Shown here piece by piece: positions 1 to 8,389 of a DNA stretch of 11,349 bases. The stretch lies in NCBI GenBank assembly GCA_900617975.1, contig UZAE01014135.1, forward strand, positions 5,124 to 16,472, in the 5' to 3' direction. Position numbers and translations under genes: made by a program. Under the pieces are notes generated by a model. The model was given only the letters and a program-made list of their open reading frames with translations. It was not told the DNA's origin and searched no databases. This DNA comes from Rodentolepis nana. Taxonomy: Eukaryota; Platyhelminthes; Cestoda; Cyclophyllidea; Hymenolepididae. Numbering within the stretch: position 1 is the stretch's first letter; every line of letters starts with the position of its first letter.

Positions 1-26
1 ATATATATATATATATATATATATAC
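1..26. repeat. (AT)n microsatellite cut by the window edge
   Basis: Uninterrupted AT dinucleotides run from the first base to about position 26, so the true length is unknown. On the minus strand this lies inside or downstream of the first intron of the CS-domain gene. Confidence 0.95.
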
Positions 27-214
27 TTTAGCAAGAAAAAAGACAGTAGAGACACACCTCACCGTCAACAGAACTGAAGAGGTCCAATGAGAAGGAGTAC
101 TCCCCTAGACCACTGGCTCCCACCCCAGTGGTTCGAAAACTGATTGATTTGTTGCCAATTTGTAAAGTGGGATTCTATAAAGCCGTTTCAAAATTGACAA
201 ATACTGCTGATTAC
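27..214. other. Presumed intron 1 of the CS-domain gene, with a hairpin
   Basis: On the minus strand this follows the GTAATC donor at 209-214, and I see no convincing second exon before the window ends. It contains a perfect 8-bp stem with an 8-base loop (ACCACTGG 109-116 pairing with CCAGTGGT 125-132). Next to the stem, GGTTCGAAAAC at 130-140 partly resembles a Pol III box B. No matching box A or tRNA cloverleaf is visible, so I do not call a SINE. Confidence 0.4.
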
Positions 215-310
215 CTCAACATCGGATAGTCTGACAGCAATGTACACTTTACTATCATCTTGACTCCACTTCAAAGACGGATGTAACCCGCTATCGGAAA
301 TGAAGTTCAT
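215..310 (-). CDS. CS-domain protein (p23 or HACD3 type), first coding exon only
   Basis: The exon encodes 32 residues, from an ATG at 310-308 to a donor reading GAG|GTAATC at 215/214, in phase 0. The peptide contains HPSLKWSQDDSKVYIAVRLS. That is the usual start of a CS (CHORD-SGT1, HSP20-like) domain: a W-S/A-Q motif, then an alternating beta strand. From family knowledge, p23/PTGES3 co-chaperones and HACD3 (a very-long-chain 3-hydroxyacyl-CoA dehydratase with an N-terminal CS domain) both start this close to the N-terminus; the closing LSDVE is particularly HACD3-like. The choice cannot be made without later exons, which lie off the window. The same frame stays open upstream into the CA-repeat, but the ATG there would encode a CGCVCV repeat peptide, so I prefer 310. 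Candidate acceptor AGs lie at 317-316 and 334-333, just upstream. Confidence 0.5.
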
Positions 311-355
311 GATTTCTACAAGGTTTTCTTTTCTAAAATTAATCTCTCTTAAAAG

Positions 356-376
356 CACACACACACACCCACACAC
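356..376. repeat. Short (CA)n tract between two genes
   Basis: An imperfect CA tract, broken by CCC near 368-370, lies between the protease gene's poly(A) signal and the CS-domain exon. On the minus strand it reads GT-rich. Confidence 0.85.
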
Positions 377-416
377 ATCACAAAACTATGCGATTTTTTC
401 TGGCGCAGAGAGATGG

Positions 417-422
417 TTTATT
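417..422 (-). promoter_or_regulatory. Poly(A) signal AATAAA of the SENP8-like gene
   Basis: TTTATT on the plus strand reads AATAAA on the minus strand, about 30 bases past the TGA stop of the protease gene. This implies a very short 3' UTR. The ATG of the next gene is only about 107 bases further on. Confidence 0.6.
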
Positions 423-452
423 AAAGCAAAATTATAAAAAATAGAAAACAAT

Positions 453-1118
453 TCAATTTTGGTTGCGATCTCTAAGATATTTGTCCACCTCTATTCGGAG
501 AATACCTCTGAGTTTTTCGGGAGGTTCGCTGACCAAAGGATCGCCGATACCTTTATCGATCCAACTAAAATCATCTTTGGATAAATAGTTACAAATACAC
601 AGCATGTTGAATATTACATATACACCACATGAAAATGCGTCAATCTGTTGGAAGCAAGGTAAAATACGAAATTCATTTTCCCAGTTAAAGTAAGAGCAAA
701 TGATCTCGTTGTTCCGCTTAGCATATTGTAGTTGTAGAGATTCACACTCACGAGTAGGGAGCCTTGAATCAAGATAAAATGATATTTTCAGATCCACCGA
801 TATCACTAAAAGAGACCAATGACTTCCTTGTGGATGATAATCATTAGAGTCGTGAATTGGACACAATATCCAATCATTTTCAGCAAACGTAAAGTAATCG
901 AGAACAGCTTTGGAATCAATACGAAGATAATTGGAGGCAATCGGGTGAAGAAAATGGATATTCGATGTAGAATTCGTCATTTTGAAATTTTTTTCTAGTA
1001 ATTCGCCAAAGAACTGGATAATATTGTCGGATAACCAGCCATTCACACTGTCAACATCATTTTGAGATAAAGCGCAGGACAAATCACGATAACTCACAGA
1101 GTATTTTAAAAGATCCAT
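453..1118 (-). CDS. SENP8/NEDP1-like Ulp1 (C48) cysteine protease
   Basis: This is a complete intronless frame of 221 residues, close to the 212 of human SENP8. In animals SENP8 matures NEDD8 and removes it from cullins and other targets in cytosol and nucleus. Visible landmarks in order are a WLSDNII substrate-side motif (28-34), catalytic His100 in GSHWSLLV, Asp117 in FYLDSR, oxyanion-hole Gln158 (six residues before the cysteine) and nucleophile Cys164 in SCGVYV. All catalytic residues are present, so the enzyme is probably active. One oddity is that the usual aspartate before the cysteine (DCG in the family) is serine here. The start is the ATG at 1118-1116. The frame extends only four codons further, with no ATG, before an in-frame TGA upstream. 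The sequence GATACAG ends three bases before the ATG and could be a splice acceptor, including a trans-splice site. I prefer SENP8 to SENP1/2/5 types because of its small size and lack of an N-terminal extension. Confidence 0.85.
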   Translation of the reverse strand: MDLLKYSVSYRDLSCALSQNDVDSVNGWLSDNIIQFFGELLEKNFKMTNSTSNIHFLHPIASNYLRIDSKAVLDYFTFAENDWILCPIHDSNDYHPQGSHWSLLVISVDLKISFYLDSRLPTRECESLQLQYAKRNNEIICSYFNWENEFRILPCFQQIDAFSCGVYVIFNMLCICNYLSKDDFSWIDKGIGDPLVSEPPEKLRGILRIEVDKYLRDRNQN

Positions 1119-1130
1119 CTTCTGTATCAA

Positions 1131-1330
1131 AGAAGTAATTCAATTCCCCTACCAATTCAAGGCCGAGTTTAGAGAGAGTTCACAATTACGTAGATAATTT
1201 CCTGTTAAAATATATGATTGCAATGCAAATAGTTTAATAGTAAGTTAAAAATAAAAAATACCTAAAGAACTTTTGAATAAAACAATTCATTTTTTACTAA
1301 ATTAAGAATTGGTTATGATAATACGCGCCC
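1131..1330 (-). promoter_or_regulatory. Region upstream of the SENP8-like gene
   Basis: This is the AT-rich leader and probable promoter side of the protease gene. A GC-rich block, cgcgcccctgtcgg at 1324-1337, stands out from its AT-rich surroundings about 210 bp upstream of the ATG and is a candidate promoter element. Minus-strand acceptor-like sites (TTTTAACAG, TTCTTTAG) also occur here. The transcription start cannot be fixed by eye. Confidence 0.25.
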
Positions 1331-3930
1331 CTGTCGGTAGTTGTTATTTTAGCCGTTTAAAATTTTGCATTAAATATCAAAAACAAAGTGAATTTGATTA
1401 TAAAAATAAAACAATTTTTCGAAATGTGGAAATAATGTTCATAGCTTGGTTAAATATGGGCACCATTAACTTTATATAATGATAATTAAAACTCATATTT
1501 CAATTCGAAGACTTATTTATTTGACATTTCATAATTTCTGTTAATAATTATTTCACAAGGGAGTGATAATTATGCAAAAATTAATCCGAAATTTTAATAT
1601 CGAATGCTGATAATACCATGCAATCCCTAATGAACTACTACAAATTCTACATATATCTTATAAAAAGTTCCTTTCCCTAATAGACGTTGTAACATAAAAT
1701 ACTGTCATGCGTCAAAGCTTGATAATATATGGATGTTAGCAATAATTGGGAATTTTTTACATAACGAATAAACAGACATATTATAATTGGAAAAAACTAT
1801 GTAAGGCAATGCATCATTTATCCATTCCCATATTCACAACTACTATCTTATTTGATCAGAAAGTTCATTAAGCTTTTTATTGATCTTATAATCATTGCTC
1901 TAAAAGTTGAGCCTAAACGACTTCTCCCTTCTACTTCCTTTGTGAACATTTGCATTATTATGCTTTGAAAAAACTTTAAAATAACCGCATGGTTTGGAAT
2001 ATTATTTTAAGTCAAATTATTTCAAATAGCTTTACCATTTTATAACAAACTGACTATAAATAGGAGGGTTTGGCAAAATCATATCGACTTTTATGAAATT
2101 ACTATTAAATGCAAAACCTGCCAAGTCATATGCTTTCACTTTAGTGTAATAAAATCAATCCATTCAAATAACTGAGTAATTACATTTCGTATTAAAAATA
2201 CGTGTCTGATGTCTATAAAACTACCCATTCGATTATTAATACCATTCCTACATTGTTAAGACATCTTGAATTATTAAATCTCGACAATAGAAGACACAAA
2301 TGCTCTAGTTGTGTACAGTGTTATGTCTTAATCATTTAATTTCGGATTAAAAGTGGGAAATGGAAGTGGCTATTATTTCAAATCAGATTGGCATCAATAA
2401 AACTTTAAAACGGTATGTTCTACGATGAATTATTTTACGAACCGAATAAGTAATGATTTTTCTTCGAATTTTAAGATAAGATAAGGAAGAATAAAAATGA
2501 TGGGCTCTTGACATCAGCACAAAGTTTAATAACATTGATCCAATAGAAAACAAATCAGTAGGCTGATATAAATTCTAATTTTCGGAAGAAACACAAGATA
2601 AATCATTGCAAAAATTAAGTTAAGTGTGCTATTAAGAAAAAGGCAATTTTTGTTTTTCTTACAGTGTCAATTTAACCTCGAAATCCCTGATCTTTAGTCT
2701 GATTAAGAAGAGGAAATATTTGAATTTACTTAATAGAACGAATAACAGGGGAAGTAGCAACAACACGTTCATTGTAGATGATGTTTGACTAAACCTCAGC
2801 AACCTCTTCCAATATCCTTCATCATTAAGTAACTCATGGATTGAGTTAGGTACTTTAACAATATCGAGGAGGTAGAGCGCATGGATAAATTAGTGTTTAC
2901 TCTGGTTGAATTCTATCAGCGCAATGCTTACCATTGTTATACAAATTGGTCTGCGCAAACAGTACAACGTCTTTTGATTTCCATTAATCTACACTTGCTT
3001 CCCACCAGACCAAAAATGCGGTTGCATTAGCTCACTAGGTTTTCAGTAACATGGTCAAACTTTGCAGATTGTTTGAGTTCAAAGGATATTTCTTTGTTCA
3101 GGCTTGATAATTTTGTGCTCTCAAGGTCATCAAATTGAAATAAACCACTTAGAGTATAGGAAACACATATCTACCCAACAATCTATTAGGTCTGAGAAAG
3201 CGTTGAGATAGCGAGTTTTTGAGTGAATATTCATTGGGATAGGTTCCAGGGGCCTACACATTATCGCTTCACATCGGTGTGGATATTGTACCCTAATTCG
3301 GCCTTTGAAAAAATTCTATAATTAGTTATTGTAGACGCTTCTTACATTTTCTATTAAATAATATTTAAAAGGTGATACATATTGAACTATAAAATGAATA
3401 TTATAATGCTTCCTTCACGCAGGGTGATGGAAAGAAGAAAAGGCCTTAACAATAAGCTATTTAAGATTCAGCAAAAATATTTTAAATGAAATGATCATAG
3501 TATGAGCGATATAGATAGGGTTGAATTTTGAATTAACAAAGTAAAATATCGCAATATAGGTTAAAACAAGTCTTAATAAATACCTTACTTGTCCACTTAA
3601 ATTCTTCAAATTTCGAAATAGTTTGAGAGTCACAGTAAAAAGAAAGCTCCCTCCCCCCTTCTTTTTTGTGAATTTTAAATGTTTTCACAATTTTTAATTT
3701 TTATTACAATTACTTTGATAGGTAAACAATATTGCATCTTGGTTTACCATTTCTAACCAGCGAAATGATTAACAGCTATTTAAGGAAAACGAAAGTGATT
3801 TTATTTTAGAAATATTTAATTATTGAGGTTTCAATAATTCTCTCTTCTTACTCCAAGATGCACTTCTCCAGCAAATAATTTCCATATTATAAATTATCTG
3901 CTCTAGCCAACTCTTCAGAATTTACATTTC
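1331..3930. other. Long AT-rich stretch without a clear gene
   Basis: About 2.6 kb of AT-rich sequence with frequent stops in all frames. The only hint of coding is on the minus strand at 2889-2791, a 33-codon stretch reading roughly LLDIVKVPNSIHELLNDEGY followed by WKR. It has an in-frame stop just upstream, no ATG and no good splice sites, so I treat it as a possible relic. A plus-strand frame of 50 codons from the ATG at 2881 overlaps it and is no more convincing. I see no RNA genes, transposase or terminal inverted repeats. Confidence 0.6.
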
Positions 3931-4236
3931 TGAAATCAAATGCCAAGCTTTATTATACCTATCATTAGCCCTTTAGCTGACTTCAGGCTTCAAAGAGGGA
4001 AGGAAAAGACAAAGTCACAAAATGTCGAGAGAGGAGAAGGAAGAGTGATTCACAGATGTAAAAGAAACAATCAAACACAAAGGTAGAGAAAAAGTAAGGT
4101 AGGTACGCGATAACGTGTCCCACAAATATGATATACAGTGGGGTCAAGTTAGTTTGAAGTTAGAAGTCAACTGCCGGTTTATGGACTTTTTAGCCGTATG
4201 ATGTACCACGAGGAGTTAAGTCTATTGTACACCCCT
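3931..4236 (+). repeat. Dispersed ~320-bp repeat family, copy A (forward)
   Basis: This is one of five copies. The forward reading begins near ATCAAATGSCA and a CTATCATTAGCC block. It continues through a purine-rich middle (GAGAGGAGAAGGAAG, GATGTAAAAGA, CAAAGGTAGA), then CATACAGTGGGGT, GTCAACTGCCGG and CCGTATGA, and ends at ACACCCC. Copy A is diverged and lacks part of the GCCCAGGGTGCACC segment seen in the other copies. Confidence 0.8.
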
Positions 4237-4855
4237 GAAGTCAAATATTAGTATCTTAAAATTTTCAGAAGAGCTTTCTTCAATTCATGTAAAATTTCAG
4301 TGGGTTAAATCGCACTATTACAAGGAAAGAATATTTTTCTGCAAGATTTGGCAATTTGTCTGAAATGGATCTATCACCTCTCCTAAAGTGTTTTGTTCTG
4401 GATCGATAGGCAAAGGCTAATCAAATTGTCGTGGTATCTTGTCAATAATTCGATCATTCTTCAGGACCACGGCACAAGTACCTGGCTTGGGCTTGCTAAG
4501 TCGTTATCTCCTCCACTTTTAGGTAATGACAGATCAGTCAAAACTGATATAATCCACAGAACTATGTGGAGTCACATGACTTTACCCGATAGTCCCCCCC
4601 CCCCCCCAAAAAAAAAAGACACTTTTAATTGAAGTCATAGCCTTCAAAGTGTTACCTAATGAGGTATATTGAAAGGCAAGTGTATAAAAGTGCGAAATCG
4701 TTGCATTCCTAGGCTTCAGAGAATAAACGAGGCGAGAATCACTACAGCTTTATGTCATAGTTCTGTTTTAAAAGCGAGCCTCTGGTAGAGAATGCTGGTA
4801 TAATATCTCTCAGATTTATTTTAACTTAAACATGAGTAATCTCTTCACGAACTGA
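4237..4855. other. Spacer between inverted repeat copies A and B
   Basis: No intact gene. A plus-strand frame from the ATG at 4365 gives MDLSPLLKCFVLDR, stop, then AKANQIVVVSCQ, stop. It looks faintly coding but is broken three times before 4500. Positions 4594-4617 hold a C14 run followed by A10, which is unstable and error-prone. A second frame from 4393 ends in proline and lysine runs made only by that homopolymer. Confidence 0.5.
4594..4617. repeat. Homopolymer pair C14-A10
   Basis: Fourteen C residues (4594-4607) are followed directly by ten A residues (4608-4617). The exact lengths should be treated as uncertain because such runs are prone to sequencing error. Confidence 0.95.
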
Positions 4856-5176
4856 CGTGTGCGATAGACTTACATCCACGTGGTACACCCTGGGCAACGT
4901 ATAGTCATACGGCAAAAAAGTCTATAAACCGGCAGTTGACTTCTGAATTCAAGCTCTCATGACCCCACTGTATGTCATAGTCGACTACTTTCACAGTACT
5001 CACCTCACCTTTTTTCGACCTTTTTGTCTGTCTCTTTTACATCTTTGAAACGCTCTTCTTCCCTCCCCCCTCTCGACTTTTTTCACTTTGATGTTCCTCT
5101 CCCTCTGTAAAGCCTGAAGTCAACTAAAGGACAAATGATAACAGTCATAAAGCCTGCCATTTGATATAAATAAATA
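4856..5176 (-). repeat. Dispersed ~320-bp repeat family, copy B (reverse)
   Basis: A near full-length copy opposite in direction to A. On the plus strand it opens GTGTGCGATAGACTTACAT and closes CATTTGATATAAATAAATA. Its first ~85 bases differ from copy C at only a handful of positions by eye. Read this way round it ends in an ATAA-type tail, as many SINE-like elements do. No convincing Pol III boxes, terminal inverted repeats or target-site duplications were found. Confidence 0.85.
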
Positions 5177-5261
5177 TCTAAATACTTCTCCAAGAACTCT
5201 TATATAGGACTTTCGTTTGCTTAAAATTTAAAATGAACAAGAATATGTTAATAACTTAAAT

Positions 5262-5426
<165 letters not shown>

Positions 5427-5485
5427 TGCATATGAATTGGAGTCGTGTTAAGTGAGGATGATTTTAATTTACCTTCGAAACTGAA

Positions 5486-5510
5486 TACTAACCAGGCGAT
5501 ATTAACTCAG
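5486..5510 (+). promoter_or_regulatory. Candidate branch point and 3' splice site before the 93-residue gene
   Basis: A perfect TACTAAC branch-point consensus at 5486-5492 is followed about 18 bases later by AACTCAG ending at 5510. A nearer CAG (5493-5495) is too close to the branch adenosine to be used. This could be a cis acceptor for an upstream exon or a spliced-leader acceptor for the gene starting at 5564. The pyrimidine tract is weak. Confidence 0.35.
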
Positions 5511-5563
5511 TTGGGAGACTTCAAGTAGCATTTATATTTTATGCGAAACGCTGTGAAATCTAC

Positions 5564-5915
5564 ATGAACCAGAATTTTAGTGAAAAACCATGCACTAATT
5601 GTGCCAAAAGAATTGAAGACATTCTCGCAGACCTATCCTCAAAACTTTCCTACCTAACCTGCTTCCTCTGGGTAATTGGAATTACAATGATGGTGCCATT
5701 GTATACTACCTCTTCCATTCATCAGTTGTAAGTCATATTGGATACAACCGCCTTATAGTTCTTTACATTTTTTTGTTTTTTTTGTTTTACTTTACAGTAT
5801 CATACCGGTTATATATGCAGCAATGTTATCCTTCAGCCGGATAATAGTAAATGCGGTGAATAATGTAGATGAATACATACGTCATTTAAAAAATGATCCA
5901 AAAACCTCGAAGTAG
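5564..5915 (+). CDS. Small two-exon gene for a 93-residue membrane protein
   Basis: Exon 1 coding is 5564-5727, the intron is 5728-5797 (70 bp), and exon 2 is 5798-5915 ending in TAG. The intron is very clear: donor TT|GTAAGT, a long T-rich tract and acceptor TTTACAG, splitting a Phe codon. The protein has a polar N-terminus with a CTNC motif (10-13), a hydrophobic segment at about 29-47 (SYLTCFLWVIGITMMVPLY), a second at about 55-75 (FIIPVIYAAMLSF onwards) and a charged C-terminus. This suggests a two-pass hairpin membrane protein. I do not recognise the family. The frame is open back to 5492 with no other ATG, so an upstream exon could add about 18 residues through 5510. A nine-codon uORF from 5541 ends across the chosen start. 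AATAAA lies 43 bases past the stop. Confidence 0.65.
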
Positions 5916-5957
5916 TGTTTTCTCATTTTTGTTTTAAAAAAATGTGATTATGAGAGC

Positions 5958-5963
5958 AATAAA
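5958..5963 (+). promoter_or_regulatory. Poly(A) signal AATAAA of the 93-residue gene
   Basis: A canonical AATAAA lies 43 bases after the TAG stop and supports this as the end of a transcript. The next candidate start codon is 95 bases further on. Confidence 0.55.
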
Positions 5964-6058
5964 TGACTGCACTTAAATCACCCTCTGTTGGAGGTTTTTA
6001 TTGGTGCAAAGAAATGACAGTTGATTTATAAGTGAATTGGTTGTGATATTAGTTAAAA

Positions 6059-6113
6059 ATGGTTTTAATTAGAGTGCTGGCCTTGGTTGGAGAGTGGTTT
6101 GAATTTCAGGTTG
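6059..6113 (+). CDS. Candidate first exon of a gene, ubiquitin-like opening
   Basis: An ATG in good context (AAAAATGG) opens a peptide MVLIRVLALVGEWFEFQV that runs to a strong donor, GTTG|GTAAGT at 6114, in phase 1. TATTAG ends six bases before the ATG and could be a trans-splice acceptor. The hydrophobic alternation with a glycine turn (LIRVLALVGEWFEFQV) matches the first beta-hairpin pattern of ubiquitin-fold proteins such as NEDD8 (family knowledge). That is only a pattern match over 16 residues. One possible next exon is 6354-6457, which fits the phase and ends in TAA, but its AAG acceptor is weak and it does not look ubiquitin-like. The true continuation is therefore unknown. Confidence 0.3.
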
Positions 6114-6540
6114 GTAAGTCTGTAACAACAAATTGATTAACTGGGCTTTAAAAATAATATGAAATTTGATTCATGAAAACGTTGGGTTAATAAATATTTT
6201 AATAATATTGAGTGTAAACTCAATGAAAGCCTTTAGGAGATATTGAAACGCATAAAGTTATGCCCTCTCGTAATAAACACAATCTTTTTAGTATTTTTTT
6301 GCGATTTGACCTTCTATGTAGGAGTCCATGGCTAAATCTTTTGATACTATAAGAAATTGACTCAATGAAAAAACTGGCCAAACAACTATTTCGAAATATG
6401 CCCAAAAGGTTTCAAACAAATGGGGCAATCTTTATTAAGCGCCATTTTCAACTGTAATGTGAATTAATTCATTTGAATTGAAGGAATTTAAAAGAAGGTG
6501 GAAAGGCCGTAACCTTATACAAAATGCTAATACAGTGCGA
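6114..6540. other. Probable intron or intergenic sequence after the candidate exon
   Basis: AT-rich sequence. A plus-strand frame at 6354-6457 (starting IDSMKKLAKQLFRNMPKRF) is in phase with the preceding exon but is otherwise unsupported. A 61-codon minus-strand frame over 6220-6405 shows no recognisable domain and appears to be chance. Confidence 0.3.
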
Positions 6541-6567
6541 GGGGGGGGGGGTTGGGAGAGGATGGGG
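6541..6567 (+). other. G-rich tract with quadruplex potential
   Basis: A run of eleven G residues is followed by GGG and GGGG within 27 bases, which meets the usual pattern for an intramolecular G-quadruplex. It lies about 80 bp upstream of repeat copy C. Confidence 0.6.
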
Positions 6568-6649
6568 TTTCTTAAATGGAAGTGTTCACTTCTCCCTTGC
6601 CATTCATTAAAGCTTCGCGTATTCTCCTAAATTTCCATTCCCTCCCTCA

Positions 6650-6981
6650 GGGGTGTGCGATAGACTTACCTCCACATGGTGCACCCTGGGCAGCGTATAC
6701 TCATACGGCAAAAAAGTCTATTAATCGGCAGTTGACTTCTGACTTCAAACCACTATGACCCGACTATTTATCGTATTCGACTACTTCCGCAGTACTCACC
6801 TCACCTTTCATCTACCTTTGTGTGTGTCTGTCTCTGTTACATCTGTGAATCACTCTTCTGTTCCCTCTCTCAACTTTTTATCACTTTGATGTACCTCCTC
6901 CTCACCGTGTAGCCCTGAAATCAGCTAAATGGCTAATGATAGCTATTAAAACGCCCGCCATTTGATATAAATAAATAAACA
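6650..6981 (-). repeat. Dispersed ~320-bp repeat family, copy C (reverse)
   Basis: This copy is full length and well preserved. It opens GGGGTGTGCGATAGACTTAC on the plus strand and closes TTTGATATAAATAAATAAAC. It has the same orientation as copy B and lies about 1.5 kb from it, with the small membrane-protein gene in between. A 60-codon plus-strand frame overlapping 6576-6758 runs into this repeat and is not a gene. Confidence 0.85.
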
Positions 6982-8389
6982 ACTAGGACAGCGAATTGGG
7001 AAGGTGATGATTTATAATGGACTATATTACCAGATTTGACTCATCCATTTTTGTATAATTTCATTGTCTCAGCTCCATCAATTTTGGGTCATAGTGGAGG
7101 GGTGGGGGGGGGGGATGGGGGAGGTCTTCAGCTTTCCTTGGCGCAAATGTGACTTCGGGCGTTAGGGGAAGAGTATAACGCTAACCTCTTATATGCACTA
7201 TATTACACTGTTTCCTTTTTCTCTTACATACTCTTGAGGCCTGCAATTCAGCTCAACGCACGCAATAATAATTATCCTGATAATTTAAAGGTAGATGGCT
7301 TTGAAAGATATTCCAAGTTTGCATATCATTGATTCAAACACAGGCAACGTCCAAATACACTTCAAATTGCCCTTGAAAACCTATTGAAAGGTAAATCCAA
7401 TTTTCGAAATATCGAGATCCAATGAGCGTCAAGAGATCATCATGTGCTAAATGTTCAAAATTCTAATCGATATCGCTCATATTGAGATTGTCAATATTTC
7501 ATCGGTATAACCAAAGTCCTTTAATATTTAATTATCAAGGTCATGAAGGAGTTAAGGAATTAACTGCTTCATTCACATTCTGGCTGGAGGGATAAGTGAA
7601 TCTGAGCCCCAGATCTTACAGATTGGTAAATCGAACAGTTTGGTGAAAGAATTATCCAGATATTTCCAAGTGACTACAGGAGCTGATAATATTTACCCTT
7701 GGGAGACAATACAATTCCCAAGGAGAACAATTTGTGTTCTAATGATTTGTTGATTGGCCTAACAAGATAATCAATACTTTGAATAAGATCAAAATATCCT
7801 CTTAACAACAAAATGTCCAAATATATAAACAAGTAAAGCGTAACGCTTGTAACTGACTATCGTTAAAATATTTGGAATAATATCTAAATAGTCTTATAAA
7901 GTGAGGCAGATTTGGAATTTCAAATTTGTTTAAATTGTCTGGTCAACTTAGAAGAAATAAAAAAAAGAACACTTGCGATTCAATATAGTAGGCACCGTGA
8001 TAATAAAATTAGGCATAAAACAGATTTTATTTAAAAAACAATGCACATTTATTCTGGGTTAAAATAATTGGAAAGGCGTTATTAATAATATTTAGAACGG
8101 CAAAAAATAGTTAATCTGGTGACTCAAGGTTTTTAAATTATTATAATCACTTAAAGCTAAATTTAATAGTATTTTTTAAAAAAATGAATTCTACCAAAAC
8201 GAGTTGGGAAATCAGCTTAATTCTGCCGAGAATGAGACTGACGTTAGGACTTGAATATTGACAATTTAACTGTTTAGTCAACATTATTTATAAGAGCCCC
8301 AACAGGAAAATGGTAAATACTTCAAATTTAAATTTAAATTCATGCTCAAACTACTTTAAGCTCATTGGTACGTTTATTTCTCTTAAGTG
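6982..8389. other. AT-rich stretch without a supported gene
   Basis: Contains a second G-rich tract (7097-7133) and a perfect 8-bp hairpin: CCTTGGGA at 7697-7704 pairing with TCCCAAGG at 7716-7723. It also has a short plus-strand frame at 7295-7387 (MALKDIPSLHIIDSNTG onwards, 30 codons) with no supporting splice sites. Positions near 7200-7290 weakly echo the tail part of the dispersed repeat, but too poorly to call. Confidence 0.5.
7097..7133 (+). other. G-rich tract with quadruplex potential
   Basis: GGGG, an eleven-G run and GGGGG are separated by one or two bases, a strong quadruplex-type pattern on the plus strand. Exact run lengths may be unreliable. Confidence 0.65.

Noticed and set aside
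109..140. tRNA or SINE promoter next to the left hairpin
   Set aside because: Only a partial box B is present, with no box A, cloverleaf or second copy in the window.
311..376. Longer N-terminus for the CS-domain exon from the in-frame ATG at 376
   Set aside because: It would add a Cys-Val-rich peptide encoded by the CA repeat. The ATG at 310 fits the usual N-terminus of CS-domain proteins and lies just after acceptor-like sites.
1119..1130. Start of the SENP8-like gene four codons upstream
   Set aside because: The codon there is TTG, not ATG. The first ATG in frame is at 1118-1116.
4393..4632. 79-codon plus-strand frame
   Set aside because: It ends in proline and lysine runs made by the C14-A10 homopolymer, has no domain or supporting signals, and begins inside another broken frame.
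6220..6405. 61-codon minus-strand frame
   Set aside because: No recognisable domain or splice context, and it lies in the probable intron after the 6059 exon.
6576..6758. 60-codon plus-strand frame
   Set aside because: Half of it is repeat copy C, and no related frame is kept in the other copies.
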